Source: a virus. Taken from it: a stretch of 64,000 nt of DNA. The stretch covers positions 1 through 64,000 of the IMG/VR virus record IMGVR_UViG_3300031721_000685; one strand, given 5' to 3'. Within the stretch, counting starts at the first letter, position 1; every line of letters starts with the position of its first letter. Shown here piece by piece: positions 37,856 through 47,115 of the stretch. The translations under genes were made by a program, and so were the position numbers. The notes beneath the pieces are model-generated. The model worked only from the letters and a program-made list of their open reading frames with translations, did no database searches and had not been told where the DNA came from.

Positions 37856-39049
37856 TTATGCCGCAACCTCAAGTGCTTTGTCAATTTCCATGAAGTCAGT
37901 TCTCTCAGCCTTCTTCTTTTTCTTTGGAAGATTAGCAATTACCTTCTCATATGGAATCAACCTACCACCATATACTTCCTGTTCACCCACTAGCTGTGGA
38001 ATACACCCCTCAATTGTCCAAGGACGATACTCTGGAATGTTATCTTTGATAAACGGGTCAAGGACGGGCATCACGACTCTTACCAAATTAAAGCAGTTCT
38101 GATAAGCAGTCTCTATTGCATCAACAAAGGTTTGAGTGTTTTTCTTGATATCGGCAGGTTTGCGCTTCTTGCTATAGAGGATGATTCGCACTGGGTCAGT
38201 GCGTTGTATCTTTATACATGCAGGAACAATAGCGTCTGCCATAAGACGGTCTGCATATCGCATGTTATCAACACATACAACAAATAGATTTTTATCAAAG
38301 TTACCATTAGAATCTTTCTCTTTGTACCTATTTTCCTGTGCCCATGCATCTGCCTTGGGGGTATCCATGAATATAGATAGTTCGTAAGGTGCATTTCCCA
38401 ACTCAACAATCTTATTGAGAATTTCCTTTTGTGTGCTTGCTGATAGAAACCGTTCCTTATAATTCATGCGGTCTTCTAACCAAGTGAGTGCAGAGGCTCT
38501 GTCTCCATCAATGATCCCTTCCTTGATAAATTTTACACCTGTCTGGATGTAGTCATCTTTCTTATTAGTCCGTACACTACCAATAAGGTTATTTGCCTTC
38601 TGTGCTGCTTCTATGAGGTATTGGTACACTTCTTCATCAGTGAGTCCTTCATCTGGCGTATACACTGCAATGGGAATAAATTTAGCACCACGTTCAATCG
38701 CACCACGAAAACGGCGGCGACCATTGATTGCTTCAATATCTCCATCCTCAGTTTCCATAAACTGTGGTGGTGGACCCTGTTTAGTATCCCAATCAAGACG
38801 AGTATAGGAATCCTGCATCTCGTTACTCGCTTCTGCTTCGCCATCATCGAAACGAATATTGTACTGTTCTAGATTTTTGTAAAAAGTGCTGGTGGTGTTG
38901 TATTGCCTGATATCCAAAATATAGATATACTGGAACGTAAAGCCAGTATATTTTGGCATTTCCATATCTAGATAGTTTGTGAGGTCTATTGTGGAATTTG
39001 CATCATTGAATGATGGAATTCGGGTGTCTCCGATAAATCGGTTCTTCAT
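37856..39049 (-). CDS. ParB/Srx-like domain protein
   Basis: 397 residues. ETEDGDIEAINGRRRFRGAIERGAKFIPIAVY (about 99-130) is a ParB-N/sulfiredoxin-like core with the GRRRF(R)GA nucleotide-binding turn. The remainder is helical with no recognised DNA-binding HTH. ParB-like proteins recur in predicted phage DNA-modification clusters, where they may act as nucleotide-dependent or nuclease-like partners. AAAAGGAG precedes the ATG, and a late-type box lies 89 bp upstream. It sits immediately upstream of the Mom-like gene. Confidence 0.7.
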   Translation of the reverse strand: MKNRFIGDTRIPSFNDANSTIDLTNYLDMEMPKYTGFTFQYIYILDIRQYNTTSTFYKNLEQYNIRFDDGEAEASNEMQDSYTRLDWDTKQGPPPQFMETEDGDIEAINGRRRFRGAIERGAKFIPIAVYTPDEGLTDEEVYQYLIEAAQKANNLIGSVRTNKKDDYIQTGVKFIKEGIIDGDRASALTWLEDRMNYKERFLSASTQKEILNKIVELGNAPYELSIFMDTPKADAWAQENRYKEKDSNGNFDKNLFVVCVDNMRYADRLMADAIVPACIKIQRTDPVRIILYSKKRKPADIKKNTQTFVDAIETAYQNCFNLVRVVMPVLDPFIKDNIPEYRPWTIEGCIPQLVGEQEVYGGRLIPYEKVIANLPKKKKKAERTDFMEIDKALEVAA

Positions 39050-39137
39050 GGTCTTTCTCCTTTTGCACCGCCAAAATTAGCGTTGTGCTACACTCCGTGA
39101 TTGCAACTAGGCTGGGGAATGTAGTTATTTAACTTCT

Positions 39138-39145
39138 TATTTATA
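39138..39145 (-). promoter_or_regulatory. T4-type late promoter candidate
   Basis: Perfect TATAAATA on the minus strand in the 126-bp gap between gp43 and the ParB-like gene. The rest of that gap has no ORF. Confidence 0.5.
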
Positions 39146-39175
39146 ACACATTATTCAATGTGTGTCTAGAGGTTT

Positions 39176-41668
39176 TTAGAAAAAACTTTCAAGCGTCGAT
39201 TGCTCTTCAACTGTCCATCCAACAGCATCAAGAATCAAACGAATCGGCTCAACAAACGTTTTACCATACTGCATATCATAGTCGATAAAACGGTGTAAGT
39301 CAAACTCTTTTGGTAAAATATCTGGGAATGAGATAACATTTTCACGAATGGGATTAGGCATCTTCAGATAGATGAACTTAATCTTCTCGCCGTTCTTGAT
39401 TTCACCAAGACGATTGTTCAGACGATGCTGTTTCAACAGATGATTGTATAGCAGAGAGCCTCGAACATGGATGGGCGTGCCCTTACCGTATATAGCCTTT
39501 GCATCAGCGTTCTTTTTTATATCGCTCACACCACGAGGAAACGCAATGTCTTCTGGGTTCTGGCTTGAAAACTCTTTACGGAAGTCAGCAATGAATGTCT
39601 GAATATCTTTGTTAGTACCAGACATAATCAACTCGAATGCTTCTTTGAAACGGTCACGGCAAATCTGAGGCGTTGAAGACTTGATAGCCTCAATGCCCAT
39701 AATCTTCATCTTGGGTTCAGCGTACTGGACGCCCTCATTGTTATGAACGTTCAGAATGTAGCGCTTCTTAGCAGTCCACACGCCACGGTCAGCAATCGCT
39801 TCTCGACCCATAACCATACGATTTTCATAACCACCCATCTGCTTGTAGAGTTTGTCAAACGATTTTGTGATTACAGGCTCAATCGCTTGAGAGCAGACTT
39901 TATCGAGATATTTTACAGTGTCTTCTTTGCTGTTATTTGGGTAGGTCTTCTCTACCAAATCTTTCATATTGAGATAGACAGAATCAGTGTCAATGGCAAT
40001 CACATAATCTTTATCTGTTTTCAAAACATTGTTGAGATATTTGTTGATAGACTTCTCAGCGCTTAGCACAGACAGTTGACCAGAGAGCGTGATGCCTTCA
40101 GCGATGCGCATATCAAAGTAACGGAAGTATTGATTACCTAGCGCACCATAAAGAGAATTTAAGAGAATTTTAATTGCCATCTGCTGGTTCTCATATCGAT
40201 TGACGTCACGCTCAACCTCATATGACTTGCCAAACTTCTCAAGTTTCTTCTGTGCTTCAATCATCTTGCTCTTTACTTCAACACGTTCAGAGTAGTATGC
40301 TGTAACGATAGAAGGTAGAACACCACGATGGTTTGTACGAAAATATGTGCCGTTAGCTGCCATTGCATAGTCAGTATCGTTTACGACTTCACCAGACAGA
40401 CACTTGCTGACAGAAGCATTGAAGTTTCTATCGTTCTCAACGATTGTCTCAGGCGACATATTGTATTGCACAATGAGATTAGGATACAGAGAGTTCAAGT
40501 CAAATGAGCATACCCAATCGTGCATACCCACTTGTGGGTCTTTCACATAACCACCAGGATAGTCGCTCTTCATCTTTCCTGCATAGGGTAGAATGGCAAT
40601 CTTCTTTTGACAGAGGTTGCGATAGATAATCGTGTCCCAGATGCCAGTTGTGCCGAATGTATCATTGTAGTTGACGCCAGCTTTATAAGCAATCGTCATC
40701 GCAAGTACAATCAGCCCCATCTTGTCTTCAAGACGGTCTACAAGTTGAACGTCTTTGATATTGTAATCAATAAATTTCTGATGATCTTCTTTGTAAAGCG
40801 TGTATAGATTGCCATATTCTTCATAAGACAACTTACGCTCACCAAGTACGACATAAGCAATGTGGTCTAGTCGATAAGATGCTTGTGTGCCATATGAATA
40901 GCCAAACTTCTGAAACAAGTCCAGATAGTCTAGTTGAGAGATGCCAGTCATCTCATACGTATTCATTTCTTTCATCTTGTAGCGAACAGATTTCTGCTCA
41001 ACCATCTCCCACGGAGACATTTTCTTTGTTAGCTTTTCGCCAATCACACGATGCATACGATTGATGATGTATGGCACATCGAAGAATCGAACGTTCCAAC
41101 CCGTGACAACATCTGGCTTCAGATTTGACCAGAACAGCAAAAACTTCTCAAGTAATTCCTTCTCATCACGACAGTACATATACTGAACTTTAGAAACAAT
41201 CGACTTTGATGTATCATATTCGCCGAGACCCCAGACATAGTAGTTCTCATCTTTGTTAGACTTGAGAGCAATAGAGATTACTGGGTGATTTGCTTGGTCT
41301 GGCTCTGGGAAGCCCTCGTCAGATGCGACTTCAATATCAATATTCACAATGTTGACTAGATTTGAATCAAACTCGACCTCATCAGGCCAGCGTTCTTGAA
41401 TGTATTGACTAATATATTTTGTGTTGCCATAGACGTTGAACCCATCGACACCGGTGTACATCTCCATGAACTGCTTTGCTTCACGCATAGAGTCGAACTT
41501 CATGGGTTCTACGTTGACGCCATCAAGGGCTTTCCAGTCGCTCTCATTCTGCGATTGAGCATAGAGTGTGGGCTGAAACTTAATCTTCTGCTGAATGGGC
41601 GACCCGTTACGATACCCACGATATAGAAGGTTCTGACCGTAACGTGAGACATTTGTATAGAAGTTCAT
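39176..41668 (-). CDS. gp43: DNA polymerase (family B)
   Basis: 830 residues from the ATG at 41668, with GGAG six bases upstream; the longer frame would start at TTG. Exonuclease motifs (VNIDIEVAS near 109, GWNVRFFDVPYI near 193, YNIKDV near 305). Polymerase motifs A (SFDLNSLYPNLI), B (KILLNSLYGALGNQYFRYFD) and C (VIAIDTDSVYLN), the family B order of T4 gp43. It ends VEEQSTLESFF, a probable clamp-binding tail shared with the Mom-like protein. Own sigma70-type promoter at 41692. Confidence 0.97.
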   Translation of the reverse strand: MNFYTNVSRYGQNLLYRGYRNGSPIQQKIKFQPTLYAQSQNESDWKALDGVNVEPMKFDSMREAKQFMEMYTGVDGFNVYGNTKYISQYIQERWPDEVEFDSNLVNIVNIDIEVASDEGFPEPDQANHPVISIALKSNKDENYYVWGLGEYDTSKSIVSKVQYMYCRDEKELLEKFLLFWSNLKPDVVTGWNVRFFDVPYIINRMHRVIGEKLTKKMSPWEMVEQKSVRYKMKEMNTYEMTGISQLDYLDLFQKFGYSYGTQASYRLDHIAYVVLGERKLSYEEYGNLYTLYKEDHQKFIDYNIKDVQLVDRLEDKMGLIVLAMTIAYKAGVNYNDTFGTTGIWDTIIYRNLCQKKIAILPYAGKMKSDYPGGYVKDPQVGMHDWVCSFDLNSLYPNLIVQYNMSPETIVENDRNFNASVSKCLSGEVVNDTDYAMAANGTYFRTNHRGVLPSIVTAYYSERVEVKSKMIEAQKKLEKFGKSYEVERDVNRYENQQMAIKILLNSLYGALGNQYFRYFDMRIAEGITLSGQLSVLSAEKSINKYLNNVLKTDKDYVIAIDTDSVYLNMKDLVEKTYPNNSKEDTVKYLDKVCSQAIEPVITKSFDKLYKQMGGYENRMVMGREAIADRGVWTAKKRYILNVHNNEGVQYAEPKMKIMGIEAIKSSTPQICRDRFKEAFELIMSGTNKDIQTFIADFRKEFSSQNPEDIAFPRGVSDIKKNADAKAIYGKGTPIHVRGSLLYNHLLKQHRLNNRLGEIKNGEKIKFIYLKMPNPIRENVISFPDILPKEFDLHRFIDYDMQYGKTFVEPIRLILDAVGWTVEEQSTLESFF

Positions 41669-41691
41669 GCATATCTCCAAAGTGAATAGAC

Positions 41692-41720
41692 ATTATATCT
41701 CATATTCAGAGGTATGTCAA
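41692..41720 (-). promoter_or_regulatory. Sigma70-type promoter for gp43
   Basis: Minus strand TTGACA (41720-41715), 17 bp, TATAAT (41697-41692): perfect consensus hexamers. Confidence 0.85.
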
Positions 41721-41740
41721 GCTAAAAGCTTTTTCAACAT

Positions 41741-43450
41741 CTATGCTGCAATCCTAGAAAAGTTCTTTACCTTCTCAAAACGAAGAGTGCTATCGAACTT
41801 GTCAATCAACTGGTCAGTCTTGTGACTGATAACAAACACGTTAGAGTCGCCAGTGATATCAGTCAAAATTTTCATGAATTCTTCTGTGCCATTAGCATCA
41901 AGAGAGCCATCGAATACCTCATCCATAATCAACAGATTGGTCGAAACAGAGTTGCGTAGCTTTGAGACTGTTCGCCATGTGAATAGCAGAGCCAGATCAA
42001 TACGCATTTTCTCACCCTCAGAGAACGACTCATATGAAAACTCATCACGAAAGCGAGAACGAATCGTTTCATTGAACTGCTCATCAAGCTCAAACTGGAC
42101 GAAGAAATCCATCTCAGCAAGATACTTGTTGATTAGCTTGTTGATAATAGGCACGTATTGACGAATGATCTGTGTCTTGATACCACCATCTTTGAGTAGA
42201 TTAGCAACAACGCCCATCGTATCACGGTCAATCGTTAAATCACGATGGTCATCATTGTATCCCTCAAGTTCATTATGTAACGATTCAATTGTGCTAGTAT
42301 CAATAGACTCCGCTTCTTTTTGTGCGTTTGTCAACTCAGTCTTCAGAGAAATAATATTGCGCTCATTAGAAGCATAGGTAGCATTCTTAGCACTCATATC
42401 AAAACCATGTTGATTGACATGACCATGAACTTCGCCAATCTCAGTCTTACGATTTTCTACAGAGGTAAGCTCATTCTCCATCACATCAAGACCATTTTCA
42501 ATATCGTCTTGTTTGATACGTTTTTTAGATACAATGTTTATTTTGTGCCCATCATCTATATCTTGCTTACATACAGGACATTCATCATTGTCTTTATAGA
42601 ACTGAAGTTCTTTTGCTATCTCTTTGACCTTAGAACGAAGGTTCTTATCCCAGCGAACTAGTTCCATATACTTCTTATTTACAGACTTCTCATCGCTAAT
42701 AGATTTTTTCAATTCACCAATTGAAATCTCCATCTCTTTTACATCATCAAGAAGGATACTATTGTCTTTGATTAACTCTTCAATACGAGATTGAGTCTTC
42801 TCAGCATCAGCTCGTTTCATTTTCAAAATAGAATCGTTATGCTTGTTCGCAGAAGCAATGCGGTCTGTAGTCAAATCAATTTGATATTTGATGTTCTGTA
42901 AATCGGTCTTGTTTTGTGTGATACGTTCCTTGAGCAGAACGTTCATCTTGGTGAAAATTTGAATGTCGAGAAGGTCTTCAATAATTTCTCGACGATGTGC
43001 TGCTGGTAGCTGCATGAAAGGAACAAAAGTGCTGCTACCAAGCACAACAATCTGACCAAACGATTTGAAATTCAGCTTCAGGATGTTCTGCTCAAGATGA
43101 CTCTGATAATCTTTGTTTGCCCCATCCTGATTTAGAAGATTAGCATTCTTGTATACTTCAAAGATATTGGGTTTGATGCCACGACGAATCATATATTCAT
43201 CACGCCCAATGTTAAAGTCTAACTCAATAAGCAAGTCTTTTTGATTGATACTGTTAAGTAGCTGTGGTTTGTTTACCTTACGAAAGGGCTTACCATAGAG
43301 AGCAAACGAAAGCGCATCTAGAATTGTAGATTTACCAGCGCCATTTTCACCAACAATCAGAGTCGTCTTTTGACTGTTGAGTGAGATTGTAGTGAAAGCA
43401 TTGCCAGTTGATAGAATGTTTTGATATCGTATAGTTTTAAACTCAATCAT
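41741..43450 (-). CDS. gp46: Recombination endonuclease subunit (Rad50/SbcC-like)
   Basis: 569 residues. Walker A VGENGAGKSTILDALSFALYG near 33-53, a long coiled coil with the zinc-hook Cys pair DECPVCKQDID near 285, and the C-terminal signature FSEGEKMRIDLALLF with Walker B LLIMDEVFDGSLD. With gp47 it resects DNA ends to feed UvsX-driven replication. It overlaps gp47 by 4 bp. Confidence 0.95.
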   Translation of the reverse strand: MIEFKTIRYQNILSTGNAFTTISLNSQKTTLIVGENGAGKSTILDALSFALYGKPFRKVNKPQLLNSINQKDLLIELDFNIGRDEYMIRRGIKPNIFEVYKNANLLNQDGANKDYQSHLEQNILKLNFKSFGQIVVLGSSTFVPFMQLPAAHRREIIEDLLDIQIFTKMNVLLKERITQNKTDLQNIKYQIDLTTDRIASANKHNDSILKMKRADAEKTQSRIEELIKDNSILLDDVKEMEISIGELKKSISDEKSVNKKYMELVRWDKNLRSKVKEIAKELQFYKDNDECPVCKQDIDDGHKINIVSKKRIKQDDIENGLDVMENELTSVENRKTEIGEVHGHVNQHGFDMSAKNATYASNERNIISLKTELTNAQKEAESIDTSTIESLHNELEGYNDDHRDLTIDRDTMGVVANLLKDGGIKTQIIRQYVPIINKLINKYLAEMDFFVQFELDEQFNETIRSRFRDEFSYESFSEGEKMRIDLALLFTWRTVSKLRNSVSTNLLIMDEVFDGSLDANGTEEFMKILTDITGDSNVFVISHKTDQLIDKFDSTLRFEKVKNFSRIAA

Positions 43451-44514
43451 AAATTCACTGCCTCAGTATATAATGATGCCACAATATCGGTCACACGACC
43501 TTTATTATTACGAATCTCTAGCCCATCAACATACTTGTTTAGAATAGTCAGAGTGTCTTCGGCCTCATCAATCAGATTGTCCTCGTCAACAATATCAAGA
43601 TTCATATGGTCCTCAACTGTCTTGATATCAGCACATCCCATATCAATTAGCTTGTTCATCCATAAATCAAACAAATAAGGATTAGACTTGTTCTTTACTA
43701 TAACCTTTACGTAGCTATTTGTCAACTCTTTTTCGAATTTTAAATCTCCAATGTCATTCAATGACATATTCGTGTCATCATACCACAGCTTGTGAAATAG
43801 GCAATGAGGATTTTGAATGAACTCTAACTCTCGTGTATTAGTGTCTAGAATATGAAAACCACGAGGATCATCATAGTCACTCCAAGTCATTTGATAGGGA
43901 GTACCTAAATACGAAATATTACCGTGGGTAGACTTATGATGGAAATGACCAGACAGTACCATATCAAACTTACTAAAAATATTTTTATCAAGTCCGTTAT
44001 GGTTAACTGCACCTCGATACATTTCAAATCCTTGTATCTCAAAATGTCCCATAAGAATTTGAGCATCTGTTTCCTCAATCGCTTTCATTGTTACTTCATA
44101 GTTCTCATCGCAAATCCACGGCACAAGTAGCACCTTCAAACCATCATAGTTTCTCTCTACAGGCTTCTCCCAGTAACAACCAAAGTTGTAGAATGAATGC
44201 CCATACAACTGACCCATACTGTTAATTTCATTCGTGTTTTTGAAATATACGTCATGATTGCCAATAATCATATCAGTTGGGATATTACGCTCGTGAATAG
44301 GTTTGATTAGATGTTCTTCTAGTTGGGAACTAGTGACGAAATTAATATACTTTCGACGATCACACACATCGCCAAGATGAATAACACGGTCAATATTATG
44401 AGTATCGATGTACGGAAAGAACTGCTCGTCAAAAAAAGAATTAATGTGATCAGCAATAATACGATTGTCATTACGGACTCCGAAGTGAGTATCAGTTACG
44501 ATAGCAATTTTCAT
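43447..44514 (-). CDS. gp47: Recombination endonuclease subunit (Mre11/SbcD-like)
   Basis: 355 residues. Metallophosphoesterase motifs in order: VTDTHFG (7-13), HLGDVCDRR (46-54), IIGNHD (83-88), LMGHFEI and SGHFHHKS (the GHxH motif). Partner of gp46. It overlaps gp46 and gp55 by 4 bp each, so the three genes are one translational block. Confidence 0.95.
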   Translation of the reverse strand: MKIAIVTDTHFGVRNDNRIIADHINSFFDEQFFPYIDTHNIDRVIHLGDVCDRRKYINFVTSSQLEEHLIKPIHERNIPTDMIIGNHDVYFKNTNEINSMGQLYGHSFYNFGCYWEKPVERNYDGLKVLLVPWICDENYEVTMKAIEETDAQILMGHFEIQGFEMYRGAVNHNGLDKNIFSKFDMVLSGHFHHKSTHGNISYLGTPYQMTWSDYDDPRGFHILDTNTRELEFIQNPHCLFHKLWYDDTNMSLNDIGDLKFEKELTNSYVKVIVKNKSNPYLFDLWMNKLIDMGCADIKTVEDHMNLDIVDEDNLIDEAEDTLTILNKYVDGLEIRNNKGRVTDIVASLYTEAVNL

Positions 44515-45077
44515 TCTTCGTTCTCTTCCTCATCATCATAAAACAACTCAACACCACTCTTCTTTTTTATTTTAGGAATCTTCTTTTTCTCAAGATTTTT
44601 CTCAAATTCCTCAACGAAGTTGTTCATATAATCAGTAGCTTGCGAACTTTGATTGTTGGATAAGTCTGCACCAGAACTATCATCATATAGTTCGCCCATC
44701 ACCGCCATCGATGTGTACATCTTCTGCTTTGTGTATAACTGCGTCTTCTCCTTTGCGATTCTTCGAAGGAACGCATAGTAAATGATTTGCGTAAAATACG
44801 CAAAGGGATTGGCAGACTTCGCTGGGTCAAAGTTGTTTAGCGCTCTAATAGCATTCTCAATGCCATCTGCGACCATCTCTTCACGAAATGGATAGTTGAT
44901 GAAGTTAGGTTTGTATGCGAGCCTCGTCGAGATGTCTATCATGCAGCGCCCAATGTAATCGGGAATAATCGGACGGGATTCGCCCGAATCTTCAGCATCG
45001 ATGCGGGCTTGACGATATTCCACCATCACTTCAAAAAACTTTTTATTGTCGATATATTGATTCTTGCTTTTAGCCAT
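44511..45077 (-). CDS. gp55: Late-transcription sigma factor
   Basis: 188 residues from the ATG at 45077 (MAKSKNQYIDNKKFFE). INYPFREEMVADGIENAIRALNNFDPAKSANPFAYFTQIIYYAFLRRIAKEK is a sigma region 2-type block, as in T4 gp55. It directs RNA polymerase to TATAAATA promoters, many of which occur in this window. Near the C-terminus GVELFYDD could be the clamp-contacting segment needed for gp45 activation. Early promoter at 45112. Confidence 0.93.
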   Translation of the reverse strand: MAKSKNQYIDNKKFFEVMVEYRQARIDAEDSGESRPIIPDYIGRCMIDISTRLAYKPNFINYPFREEMVADGIENAIRALNNFDPAKSANPFAYFTQIIYYAFLRRIAKEKTQLYTKQKMYTSMAVMGELYDDSSGADLSNNQSSQATDYMNNFVEEFEKNLEKKKIPKIKKKSGVELFYDDEEENEE

Positions 45078-45111
45078 TGAATCTTTTCCACTTTTTATAT
45101 TCACTACTATT

Positions 45112-45140
45112 AATATATACTAAAACGTGACGTGTGTCAA
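45112..45140 (-). promoter_or_regulatory. Sigma70-type promoter for gp55 operon
   Basis: Minus strand TTGACA (45140-45135), 17 bp, TATATT (45117-45112). Confidence 0.75.
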
Positions 45141-45164
45141 CCTAAATTATTATTAATAAAAGTA

Positions 45165-45192
45165 TTGACATTATTTTAAAATGCTGTATAAT
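45165..45192 (+). promoter_or_regulatory. Divergent sigma70-type promoter without an obvious gene
   Basis: Plus strand TTGACA (45165-45170), 16 bp, TATAAT (45187-45192), both perfect. Downstream on the plus strand there is only a 7-codon ORF, then the antisense of the 45223-45591 gene. Confidence 0.7.
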
Positions 45193-45222
45193 AGCATTAT
45201 GCTTATTGATAATAATAGATGA

Positions 45223-45591
45223 TTAGTTATAGCGATTCTTATCTGGTGCTATCAACTGTTCGAAGACATCATCAACCAAAGAATCAGTTTCGTTAACGCT
45301 AGTGTGGTAAGATTCAAGAGCAGCAGTATTGACTTTCTTAGCCTCATACATATATGTATGATAGTAGTATTCAGCGAGTTCGTTTGCTTTACCCAAATTA
45401 CTGAGTATATTGTCCTTAGATATATATGTAGTATTATTGACAACTAAGCTCATCCAATGCTTCATGGCTACTCCAGCATTTGGATTGAAAACAACAGTGC
45501 AAGGGTCTTCAATGATATATCCTGTTTCAGATTCGTCTGTTACCAATGCGAAGATGTCTTCACCACTTATAAGTTTAAACACATATAGCAT
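45223..45591 (-). CDS. Conserved small protein, Sm-like beta fold suspected
   Basis: 122 residues. The N-terminal MLYVFKLISGEDIFALVTDE...YIIEDPCTVV (1-35) resembles the strand order of Sm/LSm-like small beta barrels. The C-terminal half is acidic and helical. Related phage proteins are commonly found near gp55 and uvsW in marine T4-like phages, as I recall. AAAGGAA precedes the ATG. RNA binding is a guess from the fold. Confidence 0.6.
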   Translation of the reverse strand: MLYVFKLISGEDIFALVTDESETGYIIEDPCTVVFNPNAGVAMKHWMSLVVNNTTYISKDNILSNLGKANELAEYYYHTYMYEAKKVNTAALESYHTSVNETDSLVDDVFEQLIAPDKNRYN

Positions 45592-45593
45592 GT

Positions 45594-47051
45594 TTATTCC
45601 TTTATTTCAACGTTGTACAGTTTCAATTTAAAGCCCTCTTTTGAATATGTATCTACTCTCTCCATGAAGTGTTTTAACGCAAAGTTTCTCTTCTTTTTGT
45701 AAGCCAAGTCATCTACAATATCGTATAAGGTGGCTTTCTCTTTGCTTTCATGAGTTCTAAGTCCTCGGCCGATAGATTGAAGATTACGGATCCTAGACTT
45801 TGAAGGAGACGCAAAAACAATATTATGCAGATTACGTATATTGATACCAGTAGAATAAGTACCATAACTGGCAAGAATAATAGTATCGCTACTGTCTTCA
45901 ACAAGCCTTCTAATATTTTCTCTCTCATTTGAATCGACTCCACCGTATACGAAATGAACTTCTTTATCACCTGATTGAAGCATTGGATGTAACAACTTAC
46001 CATGCTTCTCAACGAACTGAAAGAGTATGAGTGTATTACCCTTTAGACTCCATGCGAGATTGCGAATAAACTTGTTTCGTGCTTCATTTGTAACAATAAA
46101 ATCAATCTCTTCTTGATATGTTTTGTTACGAATTAGCTTTCTTGTAGCATCAGAATATTCTAATACGATGCCCTTAATCTCAAGGTCTGCTAGAATATTC
46201 TGATCCATCAACTCTGATGTACTGACAACTTGTTTTACTGTTCCGAATAAACCCTCTAATACTAATTTATGCGTTGTTGTTCCGTCAAGTGTGCCAGTGA
46301 AACCATAGCGATATCTACAATCGTCCATTTTAGATAGGATATTAGTTAGGGATTTTGCTTTGAATAGATGTGCTTCATCGCCAATCACAACATCATATGA
46401 TTGAAACCATGGCTTCTTTAGCTTATGAATCGACTGCCATGTTGTAACAACTATCTTATTATCTATATCTTTCTCAGCACCCGCCATAATCTTGTGTATG
46501 TCCATTGGCTGATTATTGTTGTATTCAACAAAGTCTGATGCCATTTGGTGAACGAGTGATGTAGTCGGTACAATGATAAGAATTCTTCTATCTTGCGCAA
46601 TATGCCATTGTGTAAGTAAATATATGATAAAAGATTTGCCACTACCAGTAGGCGATAGAAGCAACTTACGCTCTGAGTTTAAACATTCTACGAACGCTTC
46701 ATTCTGATAGTCTCTTAATTCGTATGGTGCTTTGACCAGGGTTGCTAAAGCATAGCCAGATTTTTCGCCATATTTAGCTATTGGTTTCCATTTTTCTGAT
46801 ACGACACATTCATAGCTTCTATCATTACAGAACGATACTACATAAGGTAATAGGCCAGCGTAAAGCAGTCTTGTCATATTGTTAAGCAGTCGTATTTTTC
46901 CGTCCCACATTTTATTGCGATACGCAGGAGAAAACTTCGCTCCGGGAACATCAAACTCAAAATACTGAGACATTTCCATAATCACAGACGCTTCAGCATC
47001 GATGCGAAGATATACCTCATTGTGCTTTTCAATATGAACCGTATCTATCAA
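45594..47051 (-). CDS. uvsW: RNA-DNA and DNA helicase UvsW
   Basis: 485 residues. No ATG fits the conserved N-terminus; the frame starts at TTG 47051. The N-terminal DNA-binding domain (EFDVPGAKFSPAYRNKMWDGKIRLL) is the T4 UvsW hallmark, followed by superfamily 2 motifs: SPTGSGKS (Walker A), GDEAHLF (DEAH-like box), GFTGT, and the late SIGRGLR motif VI. It unwinds R-loops and branched DNA and switches replication from origins to recombination. Confidence 0.93.
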   Translation of the reverse strand: MIDTVHIEKHNEVYLRIDAEASVIMEMSQYFEFDVPGAKFSPAYRNKMWDGKIRLLNNMTRLLYAGLLPYVVSFCNDRSYECVVSEKWKPIAKYGEKSGYALATLVKAPYELRDYQNEAFVECLNSERKLLLSPTGSGKSFIIYLLTQWHIAQDRRILIIVPTTSLVHQMASDFVEYNNNQPMDIHKIMAGAEKDIDNKIVVTTWQSIHKLKKPWFQSYDVVIGDEAHLFKAKSLTNILSKMDDCRYRYGFTGTLDGTTTHKLVLEGLFGTVKQVVSTSELMDQNILADLEIKGIVLEYSDATRKLIRNKTYQEEIDFIVTNEARNKFIRNLAWSLKGNTLILFQFVEKHGKLLHPMLQSGDKEVHFVYGGVDSNERENIRRLVEDSSDTIILASYGTYSTGINIRNLHNIVFASPSKSRIRNLQSIGRGLRTHESKEKATLYDIVDDLAYKKKRNFALKHFMERVDTYSKEGFKLKLYNVEIKE

Positions 47052-47115
47052 AATTTAAATACCCACCATTTCCAACTATACTAAGCATACATAATATATA
47101 TGCAAACTCAATTAG

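Noticed and set aside
39050-39137. Possible structured RNA upstream of the ParB-like gene
   Set aside because: Partial pairing (TAG-TTG...CAA-CTA) is weak with bulges and no T run.
45410-45631. 73-codon plus-strand ORF downstream of the divergent promoter at 45165
   Set aside because: It lies antisense to a conserved gene and has no ribosome site; kept only as an antisense-transcript finding.
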